Positions 1 through 7,619 of a DNA stretch of 41,289 bases are shown in pieces. The notes under the pieces were generated by a model that was given only the letters and a program-made list of their open reading frames with translations, made no database searches and was not told the DNA's origin. The first letter of the stretch is position 1. Each line of letters starts with the position of its first letter. The position numbers were made by a program, and so were the translations under genes. This DNA is from Chitinophaga pinensis (lineage in GTDB: Bacteria > Bacteroidota > Bacteroidia > SXHM01), in the NCBI GenBank assembly GCA_945861685.1, contig CAMAVO010000006.1, positions 1 to 41,289 on the forward strand, read 5' to 3'.

Positions 1-686
1 CGTACTACGGCTGTTGCACGTTTTACGCTTAAATCCCAGTTGTCGGAAATGCAGCTGTTGCTGATAGGTTTATTATCAGTATAACCTTCCACCATTACTT
101 CCATCTCTCGTCTTGAATCCAGAATAGCAGCAATTTTACCTAATACTTCTTTTGCACGTGAAGTAAGATTTGCGCTTCCGCTTTCGTAAAGCACTTTATC
201 AGAAAGGTTGATGAACACTACTGTTTTGTCCACTTTAATTTCCACATCGTTGTCGTCCAAACCTTCTTTTAAAACGCCTTTCAGGTTAACAGCTAAAGCA
301 AGGTTAATTGAATCGGCTTTTGTTTTTGCAGCCTGCAAGAGTTGAATGTATTTATCTTTTTTCTCCAGCTGTTCCAGCGTTTTATTAATGTTCTGATTTG
401 CTGCCTGTGAGAGAACAGTTAAATCACCAACCTGTGTAACTTGTTTGTCTCGTTGTTGTTTACAATCTGTAAGTTGTTCAGTCAAATATTTAAGCGAAGT
501 GCGAGCTTCAATAAGGTCAGTTGAATAACGGTTGCGTTCATCTTCGCACTTCATTAATAATTCGTTGGCGTTTTTAAGTTCACTTTCTTTTTTAGATTGT
601 AATTCAAGGAATTTCTTTTTGCTTACGCAGGAAGTTACGCTTGAAGTAAGAATCAGAATGGTTAGGATTCGAAGAGTCTGTTTCAT
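1..686 (-). CDS. OmpA/MotB-like envelope lipoprotein (3' part cut by window edge)
   Basis: This reading frame is open from the ATG at 686 down to base 1, so about 228 N-terminal residues are visible and the C-terminus lies outside the window. It begins with a lipoprotein signal (MKQTLRIL..TSSVTSC, Cys at residue 20). A long charged, Gln/Glu/Lys-rich segment (about 25-120) that looks coiled-coil follows. The start of an OmpA/Pal-type peptidoglycan-binding domain comes next (FINLSDKVLYESGSANL, then VEGYTDNKP and the beginning of the WDLSVKRA helix). In this family the domain binds diaminopimelate in peptidoglycan and ties the outer membrane to the wall. The gene reads in the same direction as the next OmpA gene, 50 bp upstream. 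A precise cellular role cannot be assigned. Confidence 0.88.
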   Translation of the reverse strand, partial: MKQTLRILTILILTSSVTSCVSKKKFLELQSKKESELKNANELLMKCEDERNRYSTDLIEARTSLKYLTEQLTDCKQQRDKQVTQVGDLTVLSQAANQNINKTLEQLEKKDKYIQLLQAAKTKADSINLALAVNLKGVLKEGLDDNDVEIKVDKTVVFINLSDKVLYESGSANLTSRAKEVLGKIAAILDSRREMEVMVEGYTDNKPISNSCISDNWDLSVKRATAVV

Positions 687-702
687 GTGTTTATATTTTG
701 CG

Positions 703-710
703 CGAAATTA
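703..710 (-). promoter_or_regulatory. Possible -7 element for the OmpA-like lipoprotein gene
   Basis: On the minus strand the bases read TAATTTCG, one base from the Bacteroidota -7 consensus TAnnTTTG, 16 bp before the ATG at 686. No clear TTG was found at the expected -33 distance, so the call is weak. Confidence 0.3.
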
Positions 711-736
711 GAAATTAAATGAATAGCAGGACTAAC

Positions 737-1843
737 TTATTGAAACACTACTTCAACCCTTCTGTTAATTTGTCTGCCTTCTTCAGTCTCGTTTTTAGAA
801 ATTGGCTCCATGTCACCCTTCCCGTCAAAAGAAAGCCTTGATGCGCTGATGTTTTTTTCTTTAAGAAAATTTATAACTGTTTGGGCCCGGTTTTTTGAAA
901 GCGCAAGGTTATCTTCTTTCTTCCCAATATTATCGGTATGTCCAATAATATTTGCTCTCACAGCTGGATTGTTAATTAGATAATCTGCAAGTTCGTTTAA
1001 CTCATTAAACGATGAAGGCAGCAAATCTGCTTTCCCCGATTCAAAAACAATATTTTTAAAAATGTGGGCTTTGCCTGTTTCATACATTTTCTGTGCTTCA
1101 ATTTCAGAAGGTTTTTGTTCAACAACTTCAACCGGAATTATTTTTTCATCCAAAGGAATTAAAGTAAAATCATCAATAAAATAGTGGGCGTAATTTCTTT
1201 TTCCGGGAATTTCAACATTGTAATTCATAATTGCGAATTCTGTTTTTTCGCGATAAACAAAGCAACCGAATGTAAGATACCTTTCTGTACCATCTGCCTC
1301 ATAAATCTGACTTAACTGCACCCATTCTTCTGAGTTATTGTATCCGGCTTCATTTCTGAAAACCATAGACGGTTTTGAGATTAGAGGTCCGTATTTCTCA
1401 AGTCTGAAAGTATCAGAAGAAAAAATGATACAGAAACCTTTCATTGAACCCAACCACTTTGCATCACCACGACTGATGTACAATTCCACTTTATATTTTT
1501 TCCCTTTCTCGAGCGGTTTTCTTAATTGAGTTTGAAGGTATTCGCGGTAATTTCTGGTGATACAAATACCTGCATAAGCTTTGCCCGAATGAGGTTCTTG
1601 TTTGCCAAAAAAATTCCTATTTGTATTAGATTTTGTACCCTTTGAATCGGCATGATAATAATCACCACCACCCTCCAATACCGGGTTTATCCAATCTGAC
1701 AGACAATTTTTTCCTTGCCCTATATCAGTAGGCAAAGCTTTGTGTTTTTCAAAATCTGAGTTAGAAAGATAATTTTCCTGCGCACACAATTTATTCCCAA
1801 AAAAGAAAAACAGTAATAAATAAAAAAACTGTTCAGACTTCAT
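737..1843 (-). CDS. Secreted OmpA-family outer-membrane protein
   Basis: The 368-residue protein has an N-terminal type I signal peptide (hydrophobic FYLLLFFFF, likely cleaved after CAQ near residue 22). An uncharacterised, probably beta-rich region with a carbohydrate-binding-like look (NLSDFE..SGKAYAGI style) covers about 25-230. A C-terminal OmpA domain at about 258-368 carries the characteristic FESGKADL, IGHTDNIG and LSKNRAQTV..FL segments and ends in NRRVEVVF. The family anchors outer-membrane proteins to peptidoglycan. It lies 20 bp after cysN on the same strand, so it may be read through from the cys operon, but no functional link is evident. The two consecutive OmpA-domain genes differ in their N-terminal regions and are not simple duplicates. 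Confidence 0.87.
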   Translation of the reverse strand: MKSEQFFYLLLFFFFGNKLCAQENYLSNSDFEKHKALPTDIGQGKNCLSDWINPVLEGGGDYYHADSKGTKSNTNRNFFGKQEPHSGKAYAGICITRNYREYLQTQLRKPLEKGKKYKVELYISRGDAKWLGSMKGFCIIFSSDTFRLEKYGPLISKPSMVFRNEAGYNNSEEWVQLSQIYEADGTERYLTFGCFVYREKTEFAIMNYNVEIPGKRNYAHYFIDDFTLIPLDEKIIPVEVVEQKPSEIEAQKMYETGKAHIFKNIVFESGKADLLPSSFNELNELADYLINNPAVRANIIGHTDNIGKKEDNLALSKNRAQTVINFLKEKNISASRLSFDGKGDMEPISKNETEEGRQINRRVEVVFQ

Positions 1844-1863
1844 TTCTGAATTATCACCTTTTA

Positions 1864-3129
1864 TTACTGAATCATTCCCGCGGCTACTGTTTCGTTAGTG
1901 CCTTCGTCAATAAGAATAAGGCTTCCGGTAATTCGGTTGTGTTTATAACTGTCTTTGAATAGGGCCTTGGTGGTGCGTAAACGCGCATGGAAAATATCAT
2001 TCATTTTCACACTCTTGTCTTCTTCCAGTTTATTGAGCGTGTTGATGTCAACCTTGTAATTTATTTCTTTGATAACAGCACGAGCATCATTACTGGTGTG
2101 TTTCAAAAAATATTTTGCTCCGGGTTGTGGCGACTTATTATTAAGCCAGCATAACATTGCATCCACGTCTTGTGTACTTTCCGGTGGATTTTCTTTTTTC
2201 ACAATCATGTCACCACGACTGATGTCAATTTCGTCTTCCAGTGTAATGGAGACAGACATGGGCGCGAACGCCTCTTCCAAAGCACCATCCAGCGTTGCAA
2301 TGGATTTTATTTTTGAAGTAAGTCCCGAAGGCAATGCAACTATTTCATCACCCGGCTTAAAAATTCCTCCGGCAATTCTTCCGGCATAACCTCGGTAATC
2401 ATGGTATTCATCTGTATGCGGACGAATAACATATTGTACCGGAAAACGCGCATCTTCATGATTCCAGTCGCTGCCGATGTGTACATTTTCCAACGTGTTT
2501 AAAAGCGGAGAACCTTTGAACCAATCCATATTGGTAGAACGGTCAACCACATTATCGCCATGCAAGGCAGAGATTGGAACAAACTCAATATCCTTAACAT
2601 CTAATGTTGCTGCAAATTTTTTGTATTCAGCAACTATACGGTTGTAAACTTCTTCGCTGTAATCAACCAAGTCCATTTTGTTAACGCACACAATCAAGTG
2701 TGGAATTCTCAAAAGCGATGCAATAAAAGAATGGCGACAAGTTTGCTCAATCACACCTTTGCGCGCATCAATTAAAATCAGTGCAAGGTTGGCCGTTGAT
2801 GCCCCCGTAATCATGTTGCGTGTGTATTGAATATGTCCGGGCGTATCAGCAATAATGAATTTGCGTTTTGGAGTTGCGAAGTAGCGATACGCCACATCAA
2901 TGGTAATTCCCTGTTCACGCTCAGCACGCAAGCCATCTGTCAATAAGGAAAGGTCAACATGCTGCAGTCCCTTTTTTTCGCTGCTTGCTTTTACTGCATC
3001 TAACTGGTCTTCAAAAATTGATTTGCTGTCGTATAATAATCTTCCAATAAGTGTACTCTTTCCATCATCAACACTACCTGCTGTTGTAAACCTCAGAAGT
3101 TCCATATCTAAATATCCTTGTGTGTCCAT
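1864..3129 (-). CDS. cysN: Sulfate adenylyltransferase subunit 1 (GTPase)
   Basis: CysN is the GTPase subunit of ATP sulfurylase: with CysD it makes APS from ATP and sulfate, driven by GTP hydrolysis. With the start at 3129 (422 aa) the G motifs are all present: P-loop GSVDDGKST at about 18-26, the G2 segment GITIDVAYR at 74-82, DTPGH at 95-99 and NKMD at 150-153. EF-Tu-like beta-barrel domains follow. The frame could extend to a GTG at 3153, but that codon lies inside an inverted repeat, so the ATG is preferred. It ends a cysC-cysD-cysN run. The length is normal for CysN that is not fused to CysC. Confidence 0.95.
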   Translation of the reverse strand: MDTQGYLDMELLRFTTAGSVDDGKSTLIGRLLYDSKSIFEDQLDAVKASSEKKGLQHVDLSLLTDGLRAEREQGITIDVAYRYFATPKRKFIIADTPGHIQYTRNMITGASTANLALILIDARKGVIEQTCRHSFIASLLRIPHLIVCVNKMDLVDYSEEVYNRIVAEYKKFAATLDVKDIEFVPISALHGDNVVDRSTNMDWFKGSPLLNTLENVHIGSDWNHEDARFPVQYVIRPHTDEYHDYRGYAGRIAGGIFKPGDEIVALPSGLTSKIKSIATLDGALEEAFAPMSVSITLEDEIDISRGDMIVKKENPPESTQDVDAMLCWLNNKSPQPGAKYFLKHTSNDARAVIKEINYKVDINTLNKLEEDKSVKMNDIFHARLRTTKALFKDSYKHNRITGSLILIDEGTNETVAAGMIQ

Positions 3130-3139
3130 TTCTTTTTTT

Positions 3140-3186
3140 ACCACTAAGAGCACAAGTTCACTTAGTGTTCTTGTGAACTTAGTGGT
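3140..3186. repeat. CACTAAG-type palindromic repeat between cysD and cysN
   Basis: The arms ACCACTAAG (3140-3148) and CTTAGTGGT (3178-3186) are perfect reverse complements. The interior holds further CACTAAG/CTTAGTG and CACAAG/CTTGTG echoes. It fills most of the 66-bp gap between two co-transcribed genes. It would fold as a long hairpin in the cysDN mRNA and could affect stability or the balance of CysD to CysN (inference). Confidence 0.8.
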
Positions 3187-3195
3187 GAATTATTT

Positions 3196-4101
3196 TTAAA
3201 AATATCCCGATTTTTTTCTGTCCTCCATTGCTGCTTCACTGCGTCTGTCATCAATTCTGCTTCCTCTTTCTGTCACTCTTGTTGCAGCCACTTCTTCCAC
3301 AATTTCTTCTACTGAGTTTGCAGTGGATAATATCGCACCCGTGCAACTGATATCACCGATTGTGCGAAAGCGTACCTGCATTTTCTCAACCTTTTCAGTT
3401 GGTTTAAGAGGAATAACATTTGCATGCGCATAGATTACTCCGTCTCTAACAAAGCACTCACGTTCATGCGTAAAATACAACGAAGGCATTTCAATTTTTT
3501 CATGCAAAATATATTGCCACACATCCATCTCGGTCCAGTTGCTGATAGGAAAAACACGAAAGTGTTCGCCAATATGTTTTTTCCCATTGAAAATATTCCA
3601 GAGTTCCGGTCTTTGATTTTTAGGATCCCACTGACCAAACTCATCGCGGTGCGAAAAGAAACGTTCTTTGGCTCTTGCTTTTTCTTCGTCTCTGCGTGCT
3701 CCGCCTATGCAGGCATCAAATTTGTATTTCTCAATTGTGTCAAGCAGCGTTACTGTTTGTAATACATTGCGGCTGGCGTTATAGCCTTTTTCTTCTGTTA
3801 CTCTTCCACTGTCAATGCTTTCCTGAACAGAACCAATAATTAATTGTGCTCCGTATTTTTTTGCAAGGTTGTCTCGGTAAACAAGGGTTTCTTCAAAGTT
3901 GTGGCCTGTATCAACATGTACTAACGGAAACGGAATGTTGGCAGGAAAAAATGCTTTGCGTGCCAGGTGAAAACACACAATGCTGTCTTTGCCTCCCGAA
4001 AAAAGCAGCGCAGGCTTTTCAAACTGTGCAGCTACTTCGCGAATAACAAAAATGGATTCAGCTTCTAATTCTTTTAAATGTGAGAGTTGATACGACTTCA
4101 T
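3196..4101 (-). CDS. cysD: Sulfate adenylyltransferase subunit 2
   Basis: CysD is the catalytic subunit of ATP sulfurylase and belongs to the PP-loop (PAPS reductase-like) superfamily. The 301-residue protein has the PP-loop SGGKDS at residues 35-40, the HVDTGHNF segment at about 62-69, the family-typical GGARRDEEKARAKER stretch and a C-terminal DRRSEAAMEDRKKSGYF end that is highly typical of CysD. Its start codon overlaps the stop of cysC by 4 bp (ATGA), which implies translational coupling. The CACTAAG hairpin separates it from cysN. Confidence 0.96.
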   Translation of the reverse strand: MKSYQLSHLKELEAESIFVIREVAAQFEKPALLFSGGKDSIVCFHLARKAFFPANIPFPLVHVDTGHNFEETLVYRDNLAKKYGAQLIIGSVQESIDSGRVTEEKGYNASRNVLQTVTLLDTIEKYKFDACIGGARRDEEKARAKERFFSHRDEFGQWDPKNQRPELWNIFNGKKHIGEHFRVFPISNWTEMDVWQYILHEKIEMPSLYFTHERECFVRDGVIYAHANVIPLKPTEKVEKMQVRFRTIGDISCTGAILSTANSVEEIVEEVAATRVTERGSRIDDRRSEAAMEDRKKSGYF

Positions 4102-4667
4102 TTCAATTCAATTTTAGGCAAAACATGTTCAAGAATTTCTTTTACACATATTTCTAAATTCTGTAAATGTGTATTCAATGTTAATTCTGGATTGACAGGT
4201 GATTCGTAAGGCGAGTCAATTCCCGTGAAATTTTTCAGTTCACCTTTGCGTGCTTTTTTATACAAGCCTTTTACATCACGTTCTTCGCAAACTTCTAAAG
4301 GACAATTTACAAATACCTCCACAAATTCTTCACCCAGCAATTCGCGCACAATTTTTCTATCGTTGGCGAAAGGTGAAATAAATGCAGCGATAACAACTGT
4401 TCCCGAATCAACAAACAGTTTGGCAACCTCTCCTGTTCTGCGGATATTTTCTTTGCGCGCTTCTTCAGTAAATGATAAATCTTTGTTTAAACCAGTTCTT
4501 AAAATATCTCCGTCTAATGTATAGGTGTGAATATTTTTTGCGAAAAGCTGTTGCTCCAGCTCAACCGCAATGGTAGATTTTCCGGCACCCGAAAGGCCGG
4601 TAAGCCACACAGCAAGGCCTTTGTGTCCTTTTAATTTGTTGCGTTCGCTTTTACTTATGTTTTTCAT
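4098..4667 (-). CDS. cysC: Adenylylsulfate (APS) kinase
   Basis: CysC phosphorylates APS to PAPS. The 189-residue protein has the P-loop GLSGAGKST at about 24-32, the family motif TLDGDILRTGLNKDLSF at about 54-70, the FISPFANDR segment, VFVNCPLEVCEERDVKGLYKKAR and the substrate-binding FTGIDSPYE. It is the first gene of the cysCDN run and overlaps cysD by 4 bp. No PAPS reductase (cysH) or sulfite reductase lies in the window, so PAPS could serve either assimilation or sulfotransferases. The window does not decide between these. Confidence 0.95.
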   Translation of the reverse strand: MKNISKSERNKLKGHKGLAVWLTGLSGAGKSTIAVELEQQLFAKNIHTYTLDGDILRTGLNKDLSFTEEARKENIRRTGEVAKLFVDSGTVVIAAFISPFANDRKIVRELLGEEFVEVFVNCPLEVCEERDVKGLYKKARKGELKNFTGIDSPYESPVNPELTLNTHLQNLEICVKEILEHVLPKIELK

Positions 4668-4676
4668 CGGGGAAGC

Positions 4677-4684
4677 AAAAGTAT
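4677..4684 (-). promoter_or_regulatory. cysC: Candidate -7 element for the cysCDN operon
   Basis: The minus strand reads TACTTTTG, an exact match to TAnnTTTG, ending 9 bp before the cysC ATG. This would give a very short leader. There is no convincing TTG at -33. Confidence 0.35.
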
Positions 4685-4711
4685 TGATTTATAAGTTTTA
4701 ATTTCTTTTAT

Positions 4712-4719
4712 ACATTTAC
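4712..4719 (+). promoter_or_regulatory. Candidate -7 element for the M28 peptidase gene
   Basis: TACATTTA matches TAnnTTTG except at the last base and lies 18 bp before the ATG at 4738. A TTTA sits 19 bp upstream. The 70-bp gap to cysC therefore appears to hold divergent promoters. Confidence 0.35.
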
Positions 4720-4737
4720 CTTATTAATTTTAAAAAC

Positions 4738-6300
4738 ATGAAACTAAAATCTACTCTATTTATTCTGGGTTTTTCAGTTGCTGCAATGGCACAAAATCAG
4801 GTTCCTGTTATTTCAAATGTTTCGGTAGTTGCACCCTGGAACACAGGACAAGTGATGATTGATTACGATGTTGCCGATAACGAAAATGATAATGTTGACA
4901 TCAAGATTACATTTTCTGCCGATGGTGAAAACTATGTTGTTTCAACCGGAACAGTGACGGGTGATGTAGGTTTCCCGACAGTACCCGGAACAGGAAAACA
5001 CATTATCTGGAACTATGATACCATCAGTAATGTGACTGCTTATTCCATCCGCCTGATTGCAGATGACCGACAAGTTCCAAACATTCAGGACATTGTTGAC
5101 CAAGTAGACAGCTTAGTCCTGCGCAGTGACCTGGAAATGGTTGCTTCGGGCATACGCCACTATTCTGCCAACCCAACACATCTGGAGGCAGTGAAAGACA
5201 CCATTGAACAGCGTTTTACAGATGCAGGACTTAGTGTTTACCGTCAGGATTTTCCGCGTGCCGGATATACCGGACAAAACATTATCGGAAAAAAAGCAGG
5301 ACTGGGAAGCGAGGCGCACACCTTTATTGTGGATGCGCATTTTGATACGGTAAGCGATGCGCCCGGAGCAGATGACAATGGCTCAGGCGTTGTCGGATTC
5401 TTAGAGGCACTGCGTGTTTTAGCTCCTTATAATTTTGAGAAAACTATAAAATTCATCGGTTTTGATTTTGAGGAAAGTGTTGGTGTAGCAGGAACTTATG
5501 GCAGTCTGATGTACACCCAAAGTCAAATTCCAAGTTGGGAAATTATTGAGGGTGTAGCTAATTACGAGATGATTGGTTACTACACCAACGAAGTAAATTC
5601 ACAACAAATTCCGTTTGGATTTGCTTTCTTGTTTCCCGACCAATATGCTGAAGTAATTGCCGACAGCTCAAGAGGAAATTTTCTGATTAATGCAGGCGAT
5701 ACCGAATCTTCTGCGTTCACGGCTGCTTTTGATTCGTTGTCTGAAATGTATGTTCCCTCACTGAAAGTAACGTCAATAGTATTACCTAACAATGGCTTAA
5801 TCTCTGCAGATTTCCGCAGAAGCGATCATGCCAATTTCTGGGATCTTGATGCTCCTGCTTTATTACTTACCGATGGCGCAAACTTCCGCAACCTTGATTA
5901 TCACACACCTAACGATACGGCAGGAAAGCTGAATTTCACTTTTATGAGTAACATTGTTAAAGGCACCGTTGCAACCATTGTAACACTGGCAGGCATACAA
6001 CACAGCTCCTACTTTGATGCCGGAAATATTATTGCTTCTGTTCCTGAATCAAACTTTATATGCGATGTTCAGGTGTTTCCAAACCCGGTGAAAAATAAAC
6101 TGACGGTAAAAACAGGCGATTGTTTTCAGCACGGCTTTAACCTTACTATAGTTGATGTGAACGGCAAATTAGTGAAAAGCGAAAAAGTTGCGGCTAACTC
6201 ACAAACCGAAATTTCATTTTCAACTATTCCGTCCGGAAATTATTTTGTGGTGATGGAAGATGGCGGGAAAAGAAGTGTGAAGAAGGTGGTGGTAGAGTAA
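4738..6300 (+). CDS. Secreted M28 family zinc metallopeptidase with T9SS C-terminal sorting domain
   Basis: The 520-residue protein starts with a signal peptide (MKLKSTLFILGFSVAAMAQ). An Ig/fibronectin-like region follows at about 22-108. The M28 (aminopeptidase Y/PSMA-like) catalytic domain spans about 115-420. Zinc and catalytic residues can be seen: DAHFDTV (His201, Asp203), GADDNGSG (bridging Asp near 212) and FEES (Glu near 245-246), with a later RRSDHANFW contributing a His. The last roughly 80 residues have the form of a type A T9SS sorting domain (VFPNPVKNKL..VDVNGKLV..IPSGNYFVV..KKVVVE). Export to the cell surface or medium is expected. Substrate specificity cannot be read from the sequence. 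The gene ends one base before the lgt stop codon. Confidence 0.92.
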   Translation: MKLKSTLFILGFSVAAMAQNQVPVISNVSVVAPWNTGQVMIDYDVADNENDNVDIKITFSADGENYVVSTGTVTGDVGFPTVPGTGKHIIWNYDTISNVTAYSIRLIADDRQVPNIQDIVDQVDSLVLRSDLEMVASGIRHYSANPTHLEAVKDTIEQRFTDAGLSVYRQDFPRAGYTGQNIIGKKAGLGSEAHTFIVDAHFDTVSDAPGADDNGSGVVGFLEALRVLAPYNFEKTIKFIGFDFEESVGVAGTYGSLMYTQSQIPSWEIIEGVANYEMIGYYTNEVNSQQIPFGFAFLFPDQYAEVIADSSRGNFLINAGDTESSAFTAAFDSLSEMYVPSLKVTSIVLPNNGLISADFRRSDHANFWDLDAPALLLTDGANFRNLDYHTPNDTAGKLNFTFMSNIVKGTVATIVTLAGIQHSSYFDAGNIIASVPESNFICDVQVFPNPVKNKLTVKTGDCFQHGFNLTIVDVNGKLVKSEKVAANSQTEISFSTIPSGNYFVVMEDGGKRSVKKVVVE

Positions 6301-7113
6301 TTATTTCTTCCCCTTAACCAATATCCAAATCCCCAGCACTACAAACGGAATACTGAGAATCTGCCCCATATCAATGGGCAGGTTTTCTTCAAAGCCAACC
6401 TGACGCTCTTTTATAAATTCAACAAAAAAGCGGAAGGTGAAGAGGGCGATGATGCACCATGCAAAATAGAATCCGGCAGGCTTTAGAGATAGTCCGTTTC
6501 GTTTGTAAAGCAAAAACATAACAACGAACAAACTAAAATAGAAAATAGCCTCATACAGTTGTGCCGGGTGGCGGGGCTTCATATCTACCTGCTCAAAAAC
6601 AATTGCCCAGGGTACATCGGTGGGGTAGCCTATAATTTCTGAATTAAAAAAATTGGCCATACGAATAAAACCACAGGCAAGTGGTGTGGCAATGAGTATG
6701 CGGTCGAGCAAGGGAAGTAGGTCTTCTTTGGTTCTCCATTTATAAACCAGCAGCGCCAATAAAATACCGAATGCACCGCCATGACTTGCCAGGCCGGTGT
6801 AGGCCTGAAAAATCATTTTACCGTTCTCATCATAGCCAATGGGTAAAATCATTTCCAGAGGGTGATAGAGAAAATAATCAGGCTCATAAAACAAACAATG
6901 CCCCAGCCGCGCACCGGCAAAAGAGCCTATGATAGCATAAGTTGCCAGCTTACTTAATTTCTCATACGGAATTTTTTCGCGCTTATACAGCCACTCCAGA
7001 AATTGAAATGCTGCAATAAAACCTCCTACAAACAGCAACCCGTAGTAGCGCACAGGTATCCCGAAAACGGTAAAAGCTTCGGGGGCAATGTTCCAGTGGA
7101 TGTAGGCGAGCAT
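6301..7113 (-). CDS. lgt: Prolipoprotein diacylglyceryl transferase
   Basis: Lgt transfers diacylglycerol from phosphatidylglycerol to the lipobox cysteine of prolipoproteins in the inner membrane, the first step of lipoprotein maturation. The protein is strongly hydrophobic with about seven transmembrane segments. It carries the Lgt signature region GARLGHCLFYEP and the conserved RMANFFNSEIIGYPTD and RHPAQLYEA segments. The frame extends to a TTG at 7125, but the ATG at 7113 (270 aa) gives the normal N-terminus MLAYIHWNIAPE and is preferred. The gene is convergent with the M28 peptidase with zero spacing. Many lipoproteins in this window would be its substrates. Confidence 0.95.
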   Translation of the reverse strand: MLAYIHWNIAPEAFTVFGIPVRYYGLLFVGGFIAAFQFLEWLYKREKIPYEKLSKLATYAIIGSFAGARLGHCLFYEPDYFLYHPLEMILPIGYDENGKMIFQAYTGLASHGGAFGILLALLVYKWRTKEDLLPLLDRILIATPLACGFIRMANFFNSEIIGYPTDVPWAIVFEQVDMKPRHPAQLYEAIFYFSLFVVMFLLYKRNGLSLKPAGFYFAWCIIALFTFRFFVEFIKERQVGFEENLPIDMGQILSIPFVVLGIWILVKGKK

Positions 7114-7194
7114 AGTGGGGGGCAAAGTAACGAGAAAAAATTGCAGAAGTCAGATTAGATAATATCCACCCGAAAAATAATTTCCCCCCAATGT

Positions 7195-7223
7195 TTTGCA
7201 TTTAATTAAAACATTTACCTTTC
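7195..7223 (+). promoter_or_regulatory. Bacteroidota-type promoter of the RRM protein gene
   Basis: TTTG (7195-7198) is followed after 17 bp by TACCTTTC (7216-7223). This fits the TTG-N17..23-TAnnTTTG pattern described for Flavobacterium, with one mismatch at the last base. The start codon is 24 bp downstream. Confidence 0.55.
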
Positions 7224-7247
7224 GGCCGTTAAATTAAATACAATTAT

Positions 7248-7508
7248 ATGACCATCTACGTAGGTAACCTTTCTTTCCAAATGAAAGATGACGACCTGAA
7301 AAATGCATTCGCAGAATTCGGCAATGTAACATCTGCCAAAGTAATCAGCGACAAGTATTCAGGCCGCTCAAAAGGCTTCGGTTTTGTTGAAATGGACAAC
7401 GATGCAGCAGGTAAAACTGCCATTGAAGCCCTCAACGGAAAAGAAGTTCAGGGTCGTCCACTTCGTGTAAACGAAGCACGCCCGAAAGAAGACAACAGAG
7501 AGAGATAG
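7248..7508 (+). CDS. Small RRM-domain RNA-binding protein
   Basis: The 86-residue protein is a single RNA recognition motif with almost nothing else. RNP2 is IYVGNL (residues 3-8) and RNP1 is KGFGFVEM (about 42-49), with their aromatic RNA-stacking residues in place. A short charged tail (ARPKEDNRER) follows. Bacterial proteins of this type are cold-inducible or post-transcriptional regulators in cyanobacteria and Bacteroidota. The gene stands alone between its own promoter and a strong terminator, so it is likely abundant and monocistronic. Confidence 0.95.
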   Translation: MTIYVGNLSFQMKDDDLKNAFAEFGNVTSAKVISDKYSGRSKGFGFVEMDNDAAGKTAIEALNGKEVQGRPLRVNEARPKEDNRER

Positions 7509-7548
7509 TTCTCCCTTCCCTTTTCTAAAACGGCTTTATTGCTATGCA

Positions 7549-7577
7549 CCTTCTCTGGAAACGGAGAGGGTTTTTTT
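7549..7577 (+). terminator. Intrinsic terminator after the RRM gene
   Basis: A 9-bp stem (7549-7557 with 7562-7570, including G-T pairs) closes a GAAA loop and is followed by seven Ts. It lies 41 bp after the RRM stop codon. Confidence 0.85.
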
Positions 7578-7582
7578 GTTTG

Positions 7583-7619
7583 TTCCCTCTCCTTTGGAGA
7601 GGGTTAGGGTGAGGCTTTT
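7583..7619. repeat. CCCTCTCC..GTGAGGCTT intergenic repeat, copy 1
   Basis: CCCTCTCC and GGAGAGGG form a hairpin, followed by TTAGGGTGAGGCTT. The element runs right up to the stop codon of the MltD-like gene at 7620. A second copy sits at 25698-25736 in the same position relative to another minus-strand gene. Confidence 0.85.

Noticed and set aside
3130-3153. Upstream GTG start for cysN
   Set aside because: It lies inside the CACTAAG palindrome and would add residues unlike those of CysN.
7114-7125. Upstream TTG start for lgt
   Set aside because: The ATG at 7113 gives a standard Lgt N-terminus; the extra four residues add nothing recognisable.
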